Source: JAWWPG01 sp038254365
GTDB lineage: Bacteria; Actinomycetota; Actinomycetes; Propionibacteriales; Nocardioidaceae
DNA: 64,000 bases
NCBI GenBank assembly: GCA_038254365.1
Contig: JBBSGI010000007.1
Location: 25,690 to 89,689 of the forward strand
Direction of reading: 5' to 3'
The notes below the pieces were generated by a model, which had not been told where the DNA came from, made no database searches, and saw only the letters and a program-made list of their open reading frames with translations. Made by a program: the position numbers and the translations under genes. Shown here piece by piece: positions 42,045 to 49,235 of this stretch (position 1 is the stretch's first letter; each line of letters begins with the position of its first letter).

Positions 42045-43606
42045 GAGGCACTCATCACGTCGTACGCGACGGCACCAGAGACGACTGTCCGGACGCACTT
42101 CGGCAGCGGCGACGTCGCGTCGAGGGTCAGCAGCCCGCCGCCACCCACGACTGCGGCCGACGCGGTCTCCCACACGGCATAGGTCGCGGCTCCGCCGACC
42201 GCCAGGACCCCGGCTGACTCGTCGCGGGCGGCCCGATGCCCGCCGCGCGTGTGGGCATCGAACGCGACGGAGGCACTCAACCGTTCGTTCTCGTTGCAGT
42301 GCCAGACCGCGGCTCGCACGCCCGCCCACGGGTCGAGTGGTGTCACCGGGCTGTCGGAGCCGAACGCGAGCCGGATGCCGGCGCGGTGCATGCTGGCGAA
42401 CGGGTTCATCGGGGTGGCCCGCGAGGCGCCGAGACGTTGCTCGTACAACGCGCCCGGGCCTCCCCAGGCGGCGTCGAACGCGGGCTGCACGGAAGCGACG
42501 ACGCCCAGCCGACCCAATAACGCAACCCCGACCGGTGGAATCATCTCGACATGCTCCAGCCGGTGTCGAGCCTCGACCATCGCGTCGACACCCACCTTGT
42601 CGGCGGCCTGACTCAGCCCCGCCAACACGGTGTCGACGCCGCGGTCGCCGATGACGTGGAAGCCGGCCTGGGTCCCGTGCTCGGTGCACCAGACGACATG
42701 GTCGCGGACCGCGACGTCGTCGAGGTAGAGGTTCCCGGCCGACTCGGCGTCGGCGTACGACGCGGTGAGGGCCGCCGTCCTCGACCCGATGGCGCCGTCG
42801 ACGCAGAGGTCACCCGCGAACCCGGCAAGCCGAGGGTCGTCCGCGTGCTCCCCGCCCATGAACTCGCCCCAGTAGGAGACCACGTCCGGGAGCACCTGCC
42901 CGGCGAGCAGACCGGCGACGAGATCGAGGTCGTCGTACGGCGAGATGTGCGGCGCATTGATCTCGTGCACTGTCGTGATGCCGCTGCTCGCTGCGTGCCG
43001 GAGCGCACGAAGCAGGGCCTCGCGACGCTCGTCGAGGCTTCGGAGCGTGTCGACCACATTGCGAGCCGCGTGGTGCGCATCGCGGGCGACCAGACCGCCG
43101 CCCCGCCAGCCGTCGAGCGTGGTGATCGTCGGATCCTGCCGAAGGAGCGCGCTCGACACGACAGCCGAGTGCGCGTCCACCCGGCTGACATAGGCGACCC
43201 GGTCACCTACCACCTGGTCCAGCTCGGCCGCGGTGAACGGCCTAGCCTCCGGCCACCGGGACTCATCCCAGCCGTGCGCGAACAGCACAGTCGAACCCTC
43301 AAGCTGAGCCTGATGCTCGAGCAGCTCGAGTGCCTCGGTGAGCGAGCCAGCGGCTCCGAGGTCGACACTTTGCAGCGCGAAACCGGTCTTCGACAGATGC
43401 AAGTGCGCGTCGACGAAACCAGGCGTGACGAGTGCGCCGCCGAGATCTACGATGCGGGCAGCGCCGACTGCATATTGGTCCGCAATGGTGTGGTCGCCGA
43501 TCCACGTCACGCGATCGCCGTCGGTGACCAGGGCGGAGGCACCGGGGTGAGCCGGTGCGAGGATCGTGCCGTTGCGCAGCAGGACCCGCTCGGAGGAGGA
43601 AGGCAT
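42041..43606 (-). CDS. YtcJ-like metal-dependent amidohydrolase in the lysine cluster
   Basis: The 521-residue protein belongs to the amidohydrolase_3/YtcJ group. It has the beta-sandwich edge (VLLRNGTILAP), the metal motif GFVDAHLHLSKTG, FAHGWDESRW, the barrel histidines in AGFHVIGDRG and HRLEHVEM, and the late aspartate in FGSDSPVTPLDP. Members hydrolyse N-substituted amides or cyclic amides with one or two zinc ions. It lies between kdd and kamD, 4 nt overlapping the latter, although no such enzyme is in the known lysine fermentation pathway. ATG 43606 is 5 nt after the kdd stop. Confidence 0.88.
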   Translation of the reverse strand: MPSSSERVLLRNGTILAPAHPGASALVTDGDRVTWIGDHTIADQYAVGAARIVDLGGALVTPGFVDAHLHLSKTGFALQSVDLGAAGSLTEALELLEHQAQLEGSTVLFAHGWDESRWPEARPFTAAELDQVVGDRVAYVSRVDAHSAVVSSALLRQDPTITTLDGWRGGGLVARDAHHAARNVVDTLRSLDERREALLRALRHAASSGITTVHEINAPHISPYDDLDLVAGLLAGQVLPDVVSYWGEFMGGEHADDPRLAGFAGDLCVDGAIGSRTAALTASYADAESAGNLYLDDVAVRDHVVWCTEHGTQAGFHVIGDRGVDTVLAGLSQAADKVGVDAMVEARHRLEHVEMIPPVGVALLGRLGVVASVQPAFDAAWGGPGALYEQRLGASRATPMNPFASMHRAGIRLAFGSDSPVTPLDPWAGVRAAVWHCNENERLSASVAFDAHTRGGHRAARDESAGVLAVGGAATYAVWETASAAVVGGGGLLTLDATSPLPKCVRTVVSGAVAYDVMSAS

Positions 43607-43611
43607 GGCGA

Positions 43612-44670
43612 CTATCTTGCCGCCTCGTGCGCGAGCCTGATCTCGAAGAGCCGACGCACCCCGTCGTACCGGCGGAGCAGGTCCACCGCGTAGGCGGCGT
43701 GACCTGGGACGTAGCCGTTGCCCACGAGCATCGTGACGTCGGACGCCAGGCCCTCCGCCCCGAGGGCCGCGGCCGTGAACGAGGTCGCCATGGAGAAGAA
43801 GATCACCGTGCCACGTTGGGCGGTGGACAGCAGCGCACCTCCCTCGCAGCCCGGCACGTCCACGCAGACCACGACGACGTCCGCAGGGCCTCCGGCCGCG
43901 GTGACTGCCCGGGACAGCGCCACCGGGTCGCGGGCGTCGGCGACGACGACCTCGTGGGCAAGTCCGGCGGCGCGGAGGGTCGCGGCCTCCGCCTCGTTCG
44001 GCACGACCCCGATGAGGTGACGCGCCCCGGCGTCGGCGGCAGCGGCCAGACTCAAGGAGCCGGACTTTCCGCCACCCCCGATCACGACGACACAAGACTG
44101 CTCGTACTGACGGACCACCCTCGCCGTGAGCGCCGGGGCACCGCAGACGTCCATCACGGCAAGCGCCAGCGGCGCGGCCAGGTCGTCCGGCATCACGGCG
44201 GCGATCGAGCGGCCGAAGAGCACGGCGTACCCCTCGCATGGCACCTGCTCGCTGGTGCCGTCCCATCGGGCCAGCCCGTCTGTGACCACCAACGGGGTCA
44301 GCGTCAGCGAGACCAACGTGGTGACGATGTCGCCGACCTTGAGACCTAGCGTCGACTCCGGACCCACCTCGGCGACAGTGCCGGTGAGCATGCCTCCGGA
44401 GCCGGTTACCGGGTTGTGCATCTTGCCGCGGGTGGCCACAATCTCCAGCACCTCGGCGCGGACCGCAGCTCCCTCACCCTGGTGTTTGTCGACGAGCTGG
44501 CGGAACGACGCCGCGTCGAGGTTGAGCCGGCTGACGTCGATCCGCACCTCGTCGGGCCATAGCTCCGGCCGGGTGTCCAACCGCTGCGCGGCCTGGGGCA
44601 GCACGCCCGGGGGTTCCAGGACCCGGTGCAGCCCGGTCGGGTCGCTTGGCGCCTCGAGACCGCTCGGCAA
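43612..44670 (-). CDS. kdd: L-erythro-3,5-diaminohexanoate dehydrogenase
   Basis: The 352-residue dehydrogenase oxidises 3,5-diaminohexanoate to 5-amino-3-oxohexanoate with NAD(P), the step after the 5,6-aminomutase. It has the family start (LPQAAQRLDTRPE, RIDVSRLNLDAASF), KMHNPVTGSGGMLTG, and the Rossmann loop CVVVIGGGGKSGSLSL. TTG 44670 is taken as start because AGGAGG (44676-44681 on the minus strand) stands 5 nt before it; no ATG or GTG in the right place has such a site. It heads the kdd-amidohydrolase-kamD-kamE-kal operon, divergent from kamA. Confidence 0.92.
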   Translation of the reverse strand: MPSGLEAPSDPTGLHRVLEPPGVLPQAAQRLDTRPELWPDEVRIDVSRLNLDAASFRQLVDKHQGEGAAVRAEVLEIVATRGKMHNPVTGSGGMLTGTVAEVGPESTLGLKVGDIVTTLVSLTLTPLVVTDGLARWDGTSEQVPCEGYAVLFGRSIAAVMPDDLAAPLALAVMDVCGAPALTARVVRQYEQSCVVVIGGGGKSGSLSLAAAADAGARHLIGVVPNEAEAATLRAAGLAHEVVVADARDPVALSRAVTAAGGPADVVVVCVDVPGCEGGALLSTAQRGTVIFFSMATSFTAAALGAEGLASDVTMLVGNGYVPGHAAYAVDLLRRYDGVRRLFEIRLAHEAAR

Positions 44671-44720
44671 GGAAACCTCCTGAGGATGGCGGGGATGGCC
44701 GGAAGTATTGCGGCGCGGCT

Positions 44721-44750
44721 TTGCCGTCGCCGTGCATTCTCCCGTACTCT
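44721..44750 (+). promoter_or_regulatory. Probable kamA promoter
   Basis: TTGCCG (44721-44726) and TACTCT (44745-44750) are separated by 18 nt, a housekeeping-sigma arrangement. Transcription would start near 44757 and give a 48-nt leader containing GGAGGA (44795-44800) before GTG 44805. Confidence 0.5.
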
Positions 44751-44804
44751 TGCATGAGATGTTCGCGCGGCACAACCGCCGCGGAAGCCTGCCTGGAGGA
44801 CCAC

Positions 44805-46256
44805 GTGACAGAGCCGACGACCGGCCTCGAGCAGCCCTATCCGTACTCGCGCGTCGAGCTCGTCGAGCCCGACTGGACGCGGTTCCCGGGCTGGGCCGAC
44901 GTGACCGACGAGGACTGGGCCTCGGTCCAGTGGCAGCGGGCGCACTGCGTGAAGAACATCAAGCAGCTCCGCGCGCTGATGGGCGACCTGGTCGAGGACC
45001 GGTTCTACGCCGACCTCGAGCGTGACCAGGCCGAGCGGGCCACCATGTCGATGCTGGTGCCCCCGCAGATGATGAACACGATGGTGCCGCGTGTTGTGCC
45101 GGACACCGAGTCGATGTACGCCGACCCGATTCGGCGTTACATGCTGCCAGTGTTCTCCGACCGTCGTACCGACTGGCCGAGCCACCCGCACGCGACCCGC
45201 GACAGTTTGCACGAGCACGACATGTGGGTCGCCGAGGGGCTCACCCACCGCTATCCCACCAAGGTGCTGGCGGAGCTGCTGCCGACCTGTCCGCAGTATT
45301 GCGGGCACTGCACCCGGATGGACCTGGTCGGCAACTCGACGCCGGTCATCACCAAGCTGAAGTTCGACCTCAAGCCGGTCGACCGGATCGACGCGATGCT
45401 CGACTATCTGCGGACCCACCCCGGTGTCCGCGACGTTGTCGTCTCGGGCGGCGACGTGGCCAACATGCCGTGGGCCCGCCTCGAGGCGTTCGTCGACTCC
45501 GTGCTCGACGTCGACAACATCCTCGACATCCGGCTGGCCACCAAGGCGCTGATGGGCCTCCCGCAGCACTGGCTGCAGGACGAGGTCCGCGCGGGCATGG
45601 AGCGGCTGAACACCAAGGCCCGCAAGCGCGGCGCGTCGATCGCGATACACACCCACGTCAACCACGCCAACTCGGTGACGCCGATGGTCGCCAAGGCCAC
45701 CCAGGCAATGCTCGACACCGGCACCCGCGACGTCCGCAACCAGGGCGTGCTGATGGGCGGCATCAACGACGACACCCACCGCCTGCTCGACCTGTGCTTC
45801 GCGCTGCTCGACGGTGCGCAGATCATGCCGTACTACTTCTACATGTGCGACATGATCCCGTTCAGCGAGCACTGGCGGGTCTCGGTGGCCCGAGCGCAAG
45901 AGCTCCAGCACAGCCTGATGGGCTACCTGCCCGGCTTCGCGACACCCCGCATCGTCTGCGACGTACCTTTCGTCGGCAAGCGCTGGGTGCACCAGCTGGA
46001 GTCCTATGACCGCGAGCACGGGATCTCGTACTGGACAAAGAACTACCGCACGTCGATCGAGCGGGAGGACGCCGAGGCCCTTACCCGCACGTATGAGTAC
46101 TACGACCCGATCCACACCCTGCCCGAAGCCGGCCAGCAGTGGTGGCATCAGCACGGCGCCATGGCGGGCGGGGGCGACCACCTCGCTGCCGCGGAGGCCG
46201 CGGCCAGGGCGTCCCGCGAGGCCGCGGAGTCCCAGCAGGACCTGCTCGTCCACTGA
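44805..46256 (+). CDS. kamA: Lysine 2,3-aminomutase (radical SAM)
   Basis: The 483-residue enzyme converts L-lysine to beta-lysine, the first step of the aminomutase route. The 4Fe-4S cluster motif is CPQYCGHC (C162, C166, C169), followed by VVSGGDVANMPW, NQGVLMGGINDD and PYYFYMCD, all typical of the KamA group. The PLP lysine is probably K392 in CDVPFVGKRW, where clostridial enzymes have a glycine-rich PGGGGK loop. That difference is notable, and substrate assignment leans on the adjacent kdd, kamDE and kal. GTG 44805 has GGAGGA 4 nt upstream. Confidence 0.9.
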   Translation: MTEPTTGLEQPYPYSRVELVEPDWTRFPGWADVTDEDWASVQWQRAHCVKNIKQLRALMGDLVEDRFYADLERDQAERATMSMLVPPQMMNTMVPRVVPDTESMYADPIRRYMLPVFSDRRTDWPSHPHATRDSLHEHDMWVAEGLTHRYPTKVLAELLPTCPQYCGHCTRMDLVGNSTPVITKLKFDLKPVDRIDAMLDYLRTHPGVRDVVVSGGDVANMPWARLEAFVDSVLDVDNILDIRLATKALMGLPQHWLQDEVRAGMERLNTKARKRGASIAIHTHVNHANSVTPMVAKATQAMLDTGTRDVRNQGVLMGGINDDTHRLLDLCFALLDGAQIMPYYFYMCDMIPFSEHWRVSVARAQELQHSLMGYLPGFATPRIVCDVPFVGKRWVHQLESYDREHGISYWTKNYRTSIEREDAEALTRTYEYYDPIHTLPEAGQQWWHQHGAMAGGGDHLAAAEAAARASREAAESQQDLLVH

Positions 46257-46265
46257 CACCCGCCC

Positions 46266-46706
46266 TCAGAAGGCGGGGGGTCGCTTCTCGAACGGCGTCG
46301 ACAGCACGATCGTCGTGCGGGTCGAGACGTTGGCGGCCCGACGGATCGTGGCCAGCAGATCCTCGAGCGCCTTGGGCTCGGTCACCCGGACATGCAGGAT
46401 GTAGGACTCGTCACCGGCCACCGAGTAGCAGGCCTCGATCTCGCGGATGTGCGCGAGCCGCTCCGGGGCGTCGTCCGGCTGCGAGGCGTCGATCGGTCGG
46501 ATCGACACGAACGCCGTCAATGAGAGCCCGAACTCACTCGGCTCGATGTTCGCCAGGTACCCCTTGATCGCCCCCCGCTTCTCGAGCCTCTTCACCCGCT
46601 GGTGGACCGCCGAGGTCGACAGGCCGGTGCGTTTGCCCAGCTCGGTGAACGACATCCGACCGTCGGCGGCCAGCAGCTTGCAGATCGCCGCGTCCACGTC
46701 CTCCAT
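46266..46706 (-). CDS. Lrp/AsnC-family transcriptional regulator
   Basis: The 146-residue protein has an N-terminal winged helix (DAAICKLLAADGRMSFTELG, then TSAVHQRVKRLEKRG) and a C-terminal RAM ligand domain (ACYSVAGDESYILHVRV). Such proteins sense amino acids and form octamers. It ends 9 nt from the convergent kamA stop, so it is a natural candidate to control lysine breakdown. ATG 46706 overlaps the stop of the M24 peptidase gene by 3 nt. Confidence 0.92.
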   Translation of the reverse strand: MEDVDAAICKLLAADGRMSFTELGKRTGLSTSAVHQRVKRLEKRGAIKGYLANIEPSEFGLSLTAFVSIRPIDASQPDDAPERLAHIREIEACYSVAGDESYILHVRVTEPKALEDLLATIRRAANVSTRTTIVLSTPFEKRPPAF

Positions 46707-47815
46707 CAGCCGGGTACGACGGTCAGCTCGCGCGGGGTGGAGTTGAGCCGTTCGATGCCGTCGGCAGTGGTCACCACGATGTCCTCGATCCGCGCGCCGT
46801 GGCGACCCGGCAGGTAGATCCCGGGCTCGATCGAGAAGGCCATCCCAGGCTCGAGCGTCAGGTCGTTGCCCTCCACGATGTACGGCTCCTCGTGGGTTTC
46901 CAGCCCGATGCCGTGACCCGTGCGGTGAAAGAAGTAGTCGCCGAACCCGGCGTCGGTGATGATCGTGCGCCCCACCCGGTCCACGGACTCGGCCGAGACA
47001 CCGGGCCTGGTGTAGTCGCACTGGGCGCGCTGCGCCTCCAGCAGCACGTCGTAGTAGGCGGTCACCTCGGAGGGGGCCTCACGCCCCACGACGTAGGTTC
47101 GGGTGCTGTCCGAGCAGTACCCCTCGACGGTCCGTCCGCCGATGTCGACGACGACGGAGTCTCCGACCTCGATCACCCGGTCGGACAACGAGTGGTGCGG
47201 TGACGCGCCATTGGGGCCGGACCCGACGATCACGAAGTCCGCGGTGGCGTGCCCTGCCTGCAGGATCGCGTCGGTGATCGCGGCGCCGGCCGCACGCTCG
47301 GTGCGCCCGACCTTGAGAAACTCGCCCATCCTTGAGTGGACCCGGTCGATGGCCGCGCCGGCCTGGCGCAGAGCCGCGACCTCGTCGGTGCCCTTCCGCA
47401 TGCGCAGGTCGCTGATTACCCTGCCCGCGACGACGAACTCGGCGTCGGGAAGAACCTGCCGGAAGGCCAGCATCCGGTTCGCCCACATGTGGTCGTCGAC
47501 CGCCACCCGGGCTGCGGACTTCACCGCCGTCACGGCGAGCGCATGCGCGTCGTCGGTCTCCCCATGGGTGAGGACCTCCATCCCCGCCAACGCCGCCGGG
47601 GACCGCTCCGCCTCGGCCGCCTCGAGGGCCGGAACCACCAGCACGGGAGCGCCATCGGCTGGCAGCACCAGTACAGTCAGTCGTTCCAGCGGAGCGGCGT
47701 CGTACCCGGTCAGGTAGCGCAGGTCGGAGCCCGGGGCGACCACCAGTGCGTCGATCCGGGCGCCGGCCATCGCGGCCTGGGTGCGCTGGATCCGCGAGGT
47801 CACGTCGGCGGTCAT
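46706..47815 (-). CDS. M24-family aminopeptidase (Xaa-Pro type)
   Basis: The 369-residue protein has a creatinase-like N-terminal domain and a pita-bread catalytic domain. The five metal ligands appear as Asp in VVDIGGRTVEGYCSDSTRTY (two), His in FHRTGHGIGLETHE, Glu in FSIEPGIYLP and Glu in GARIEDIVVTT. It probably removes the residue before proline from peptides in the cytosol. It is cotranscribed with the Lrp/AsnC gene. TAAGGT stands 6 nt before ATG 47815. Confidence 0.92.
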   Translation of the reverse strand: MTADVTSRIQRTQAAMAGARIDALVVAPGSDLRYLTGYDAAPLERLTVLVLPADGAPVLVVPALEAAEAERSPAALAGMEVLTHGETDDAHALAVTAVKSAARVAVDDHMWANRMLAFRQVLPDAEFVVAGRVISDLRMRKGTDEVAALRQAGAAIDRVHSRMGEFLKVGRTERAAGAAITDAILQAGHATADFVIVGSGPNGASPHHSLSDRVIEVGDSVVVDIGGRTVEGYCSDSTRTYVVGREAPSEVTAYYDVLLEAQRAQCDYTRPGVSAESVDRVGRTIITDAGFGDYFFHRTGHGIGLETHEEPYIVEGNDLTLEPGMAFSIEPGIYLPGRHGARIEDIVVTTADGIERLNSTPRELTVVPG

Positions 47816-47821
47816 GCGTTT

Positions 47822-47827
47822 ACCTTA
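47822..47827 (-). promoter_or_regulatory. Probable -10 element for the leaderless M24 peptidase gene
   Basis: On the minus strand the hexamer reads TAAGGT, exactly 6 nt before ATG 47815. Confidence 0.55.
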
Positions 47828-47856
47828 TCGACCACGCCGGTGGGCCGGCTCGCTCG

Positions 47857-47862
47857 TATCCT
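47857..47862 (+). promoter_or_regulatory. Probable -10 element for the leaderless DUF1905 gene
   Basis: TATCCT lies exactly 6 nt before GTG 47869 and 30 nt from the opposing M24 promoter element. Confidence 0.55.
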
Positions 47863-47868
47863 GTTTCG

Positions 47869-48156
47869 GTGGACCTGGAGTTCAGCGGCGAGATGTGGTT
47901 CTGGAATGGGCCGGCGCCGTGGCACTTCATCACGGTTCCGGACGACGACTGCGGGGCGCTGGAGGCGACCTCCGCGATGGTCACCTACGGCTGGGGCATG
48001 ATCCCGGTCAAGGCTCGGATCGGGCGGACGGAGTGGGCGACTTCGCTGTTTCCCAAGGATGGCCGGTACATCGTGCCGGTGAAGACCTGGGTGCGGAGGG
48101 CCGAGAAGCTCGAGCTCGGAAACGTCGTCACGGTGAGCCTCGCCATCGAGGTTTGA
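47869..48156 (+). CDS. DUF1905-domain protein
   Basis: This 95-residue protein is a single DUF1905 domain, a small beta-barrel, with LEFSGEMWFWNGPAPWHFIT, GWGMIPVKARIGRTEWATS and FPKDGRYIVPVKTWVRRAE. Function is unknown; the domain often stands alone or before a bacteriocin-protection-type domain, which is absent here. GTG 47869 begins directly at the domain and has a leaderless-type promoter. Confidence 0.85.
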   Translation: MDLEFSGEMWFWNGPAPWHFITVPDDDCGALEATSAMVTYGWGMIPVKARIGRTEWATSLFPKDGRYIVPVKTWVRRAEKLELGNVVTVSLAIEV

Positions 48157-48164
48157 GCGGCCGA

Positions 48165-48170
48165 TAGCAT
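48165..48170 (+). promoter_or_regulatory. Probable -10 element for the leaderless exonuclease gene
   Basis: TAGCAT lies exactly 6 nt before GTG 48177, with no Shine-Dalgarno sequence. Confidence 0.5.
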
Positions 48171-48176
48171 CCGAGC

Positions 48177-49127
48177 GTGGGCGACAGACCTGGCCAGCTG
48201 CTTCTGCTCGACACCGCGTCGCTCTACTTTCGCGCGTTCTTCGGGATACCGGACACCCTGCGCGCTCCGGACGGCACCCCGGTCAACGCGGTGAAGGGCA
48301 TGCTCGACTTCGTCGCCAGGCTGGTCTCGACGTACCACCCGACCGCGCTCGTCTGCTGCTGGGACGACGATTGGCGGCCGAGGTGGCGGGTCGAGCTGAT
48401 CCCGACCTACAAGAAGCACCGTGTGGTCCGCGTGGTCCCTGGCGGCGTCGACGTCGAGGTCACCCCGGACGCGCTGGCGGTGCAGGTGCCGATGATCCGC
48501 ACCATGCTCGACGCGCTTGGGCTCGCGGTGGTCGGCGCGGCCGGCTACGAGGCCGACGACATCATGGGCACCCTCGCCACCCGAGCCTCGGGGCCGGTCG
48601 ACATCGTCACCGGCGACCGCGACCTGTTTCAGCTGGTGAGCGACGAGCGCAAGACCCGCGTCCTCTACACCGCCCGTGGGGTCGGCAACCTCGAGATCGT
48701 CACCGACTCGGTCGTCGTGGGCAAGTACGGCGTGCTCCCGGAGCAGTACGCCGACTTCGCCACTTTGCGCGGCGACCCGTCAGACGGGCTGCCAGGCGTC
48801 GCCGGTATCGGTGACAAGACGGCGGCAGGGTTGCTGAAGCAGTACGGCGACCTGGCCGGCATCCTCACTGCGGCTGCCGACCCGGCGAGCTCGATGGCGA
48901 GCGGGCTGCGCGCCAGGCTGGTCGCGGCCGGGTCATACCTGGCCGTGGCTCCGTCCGTGGTGGCGGTGGCGAAGGACGTCGACCTGCCGGCGTTCGACCC
49001 GAAGCTGCGCCCACTGGACGACGATCTGCGCCAGAGTGTCGCCGCCGCAGGCGAGCAGTGGGGCCTCGGCGGGTCCGTCCCCCGCGTCGTCGCCGCCCTC
49101 GCCGCCGCCACCGCCACCGCCACCTGA
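48177..49127 (+). CDS. Stand-alone 5'-3' exonuclease (PolA N-domain-like)
   Basis: The 316-residue FEN-type nuclease has the acidic metal sites LLLLDTASLYFRAFF, GYEADDIMGTLA and IVTGDRDLFQLVSD, and the helix-3-turn-helix GVAGIGDKTAAGLLKQYGDL. It is the separate relative of the 5' exonuclease domain of DNA polymerase I, corresponding to Rv2090, and would act on flaps in repair or replication. The last 10 codons are an Ala/Thr repeat that merges with a GCC/ACC-rich stretch. GTG 48177 has the leaderless spacing. Confidence 0.92.
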   Translation: MGDRPGQLLLLDTASLYFRAFFGIPDTLRAPDGTPVNAVKGMLDFVARLVSTYHPTALVCCWDDDWRPRWRVELIPTYKKHRVVRVVPGGVDVEVTPDALAVQVPMIRTMLDALGLAVVGAAGYEADDIMGTLATRASGPVDIVTGDRDLFQLVSDERKTRVLYTARGVGNLEIVTDSVVVGKYGVLPEQYADFATLRGDPSDGLPGVAGIGDKTAAGLLKQYGDLAGILTAAADPASSMASGLRARLVAAGSYLAVAPSVVAVAKDVDLPAFDPKLRPLDDDLRQSVAAAGEQWGLGGSVPRVVAALAAATATAT

Positions 49128-49167
49128 CGATCCGTCCCTTGTCACAGACCATCCGCCCCTTGTCACA
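49126..49167 (+). repeat. Two tandem 21-bp repeats with a partial third
   Basis: Units 49126-49146 and 49147-49167 differ at only two or three positions and share ATCCG and CCTTGTCACAG; a third copy begins at 49168 and fades. They start at the exonuclease stop codon and fill the gap to helY. Confidence 0.75.
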
Positions 49168-49235
49168 GATGATCCGTCCTCGTCGTCCCGAAAAATGGCA
49201 TCTCGACCGCCTGGGCCGGCACCTCGACCAGGAGT

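Noticed and set aside
44671..44804. Possible cobalamin riboswitch upstream of the B12-dependent kam genes.
   Set aside because: The 134-nt divergent region has no B12-box-like GCCACTG element and is too short to hold the aptamer plus two promoters.
48177..49127. Exonuclease gene as a truncated DNA polymerase I.
   Set aside because: The length and lone exonuclease domain match the separate Rv2090-type proteins, and the position next to helY is the conserved one, so it is not a fragment.
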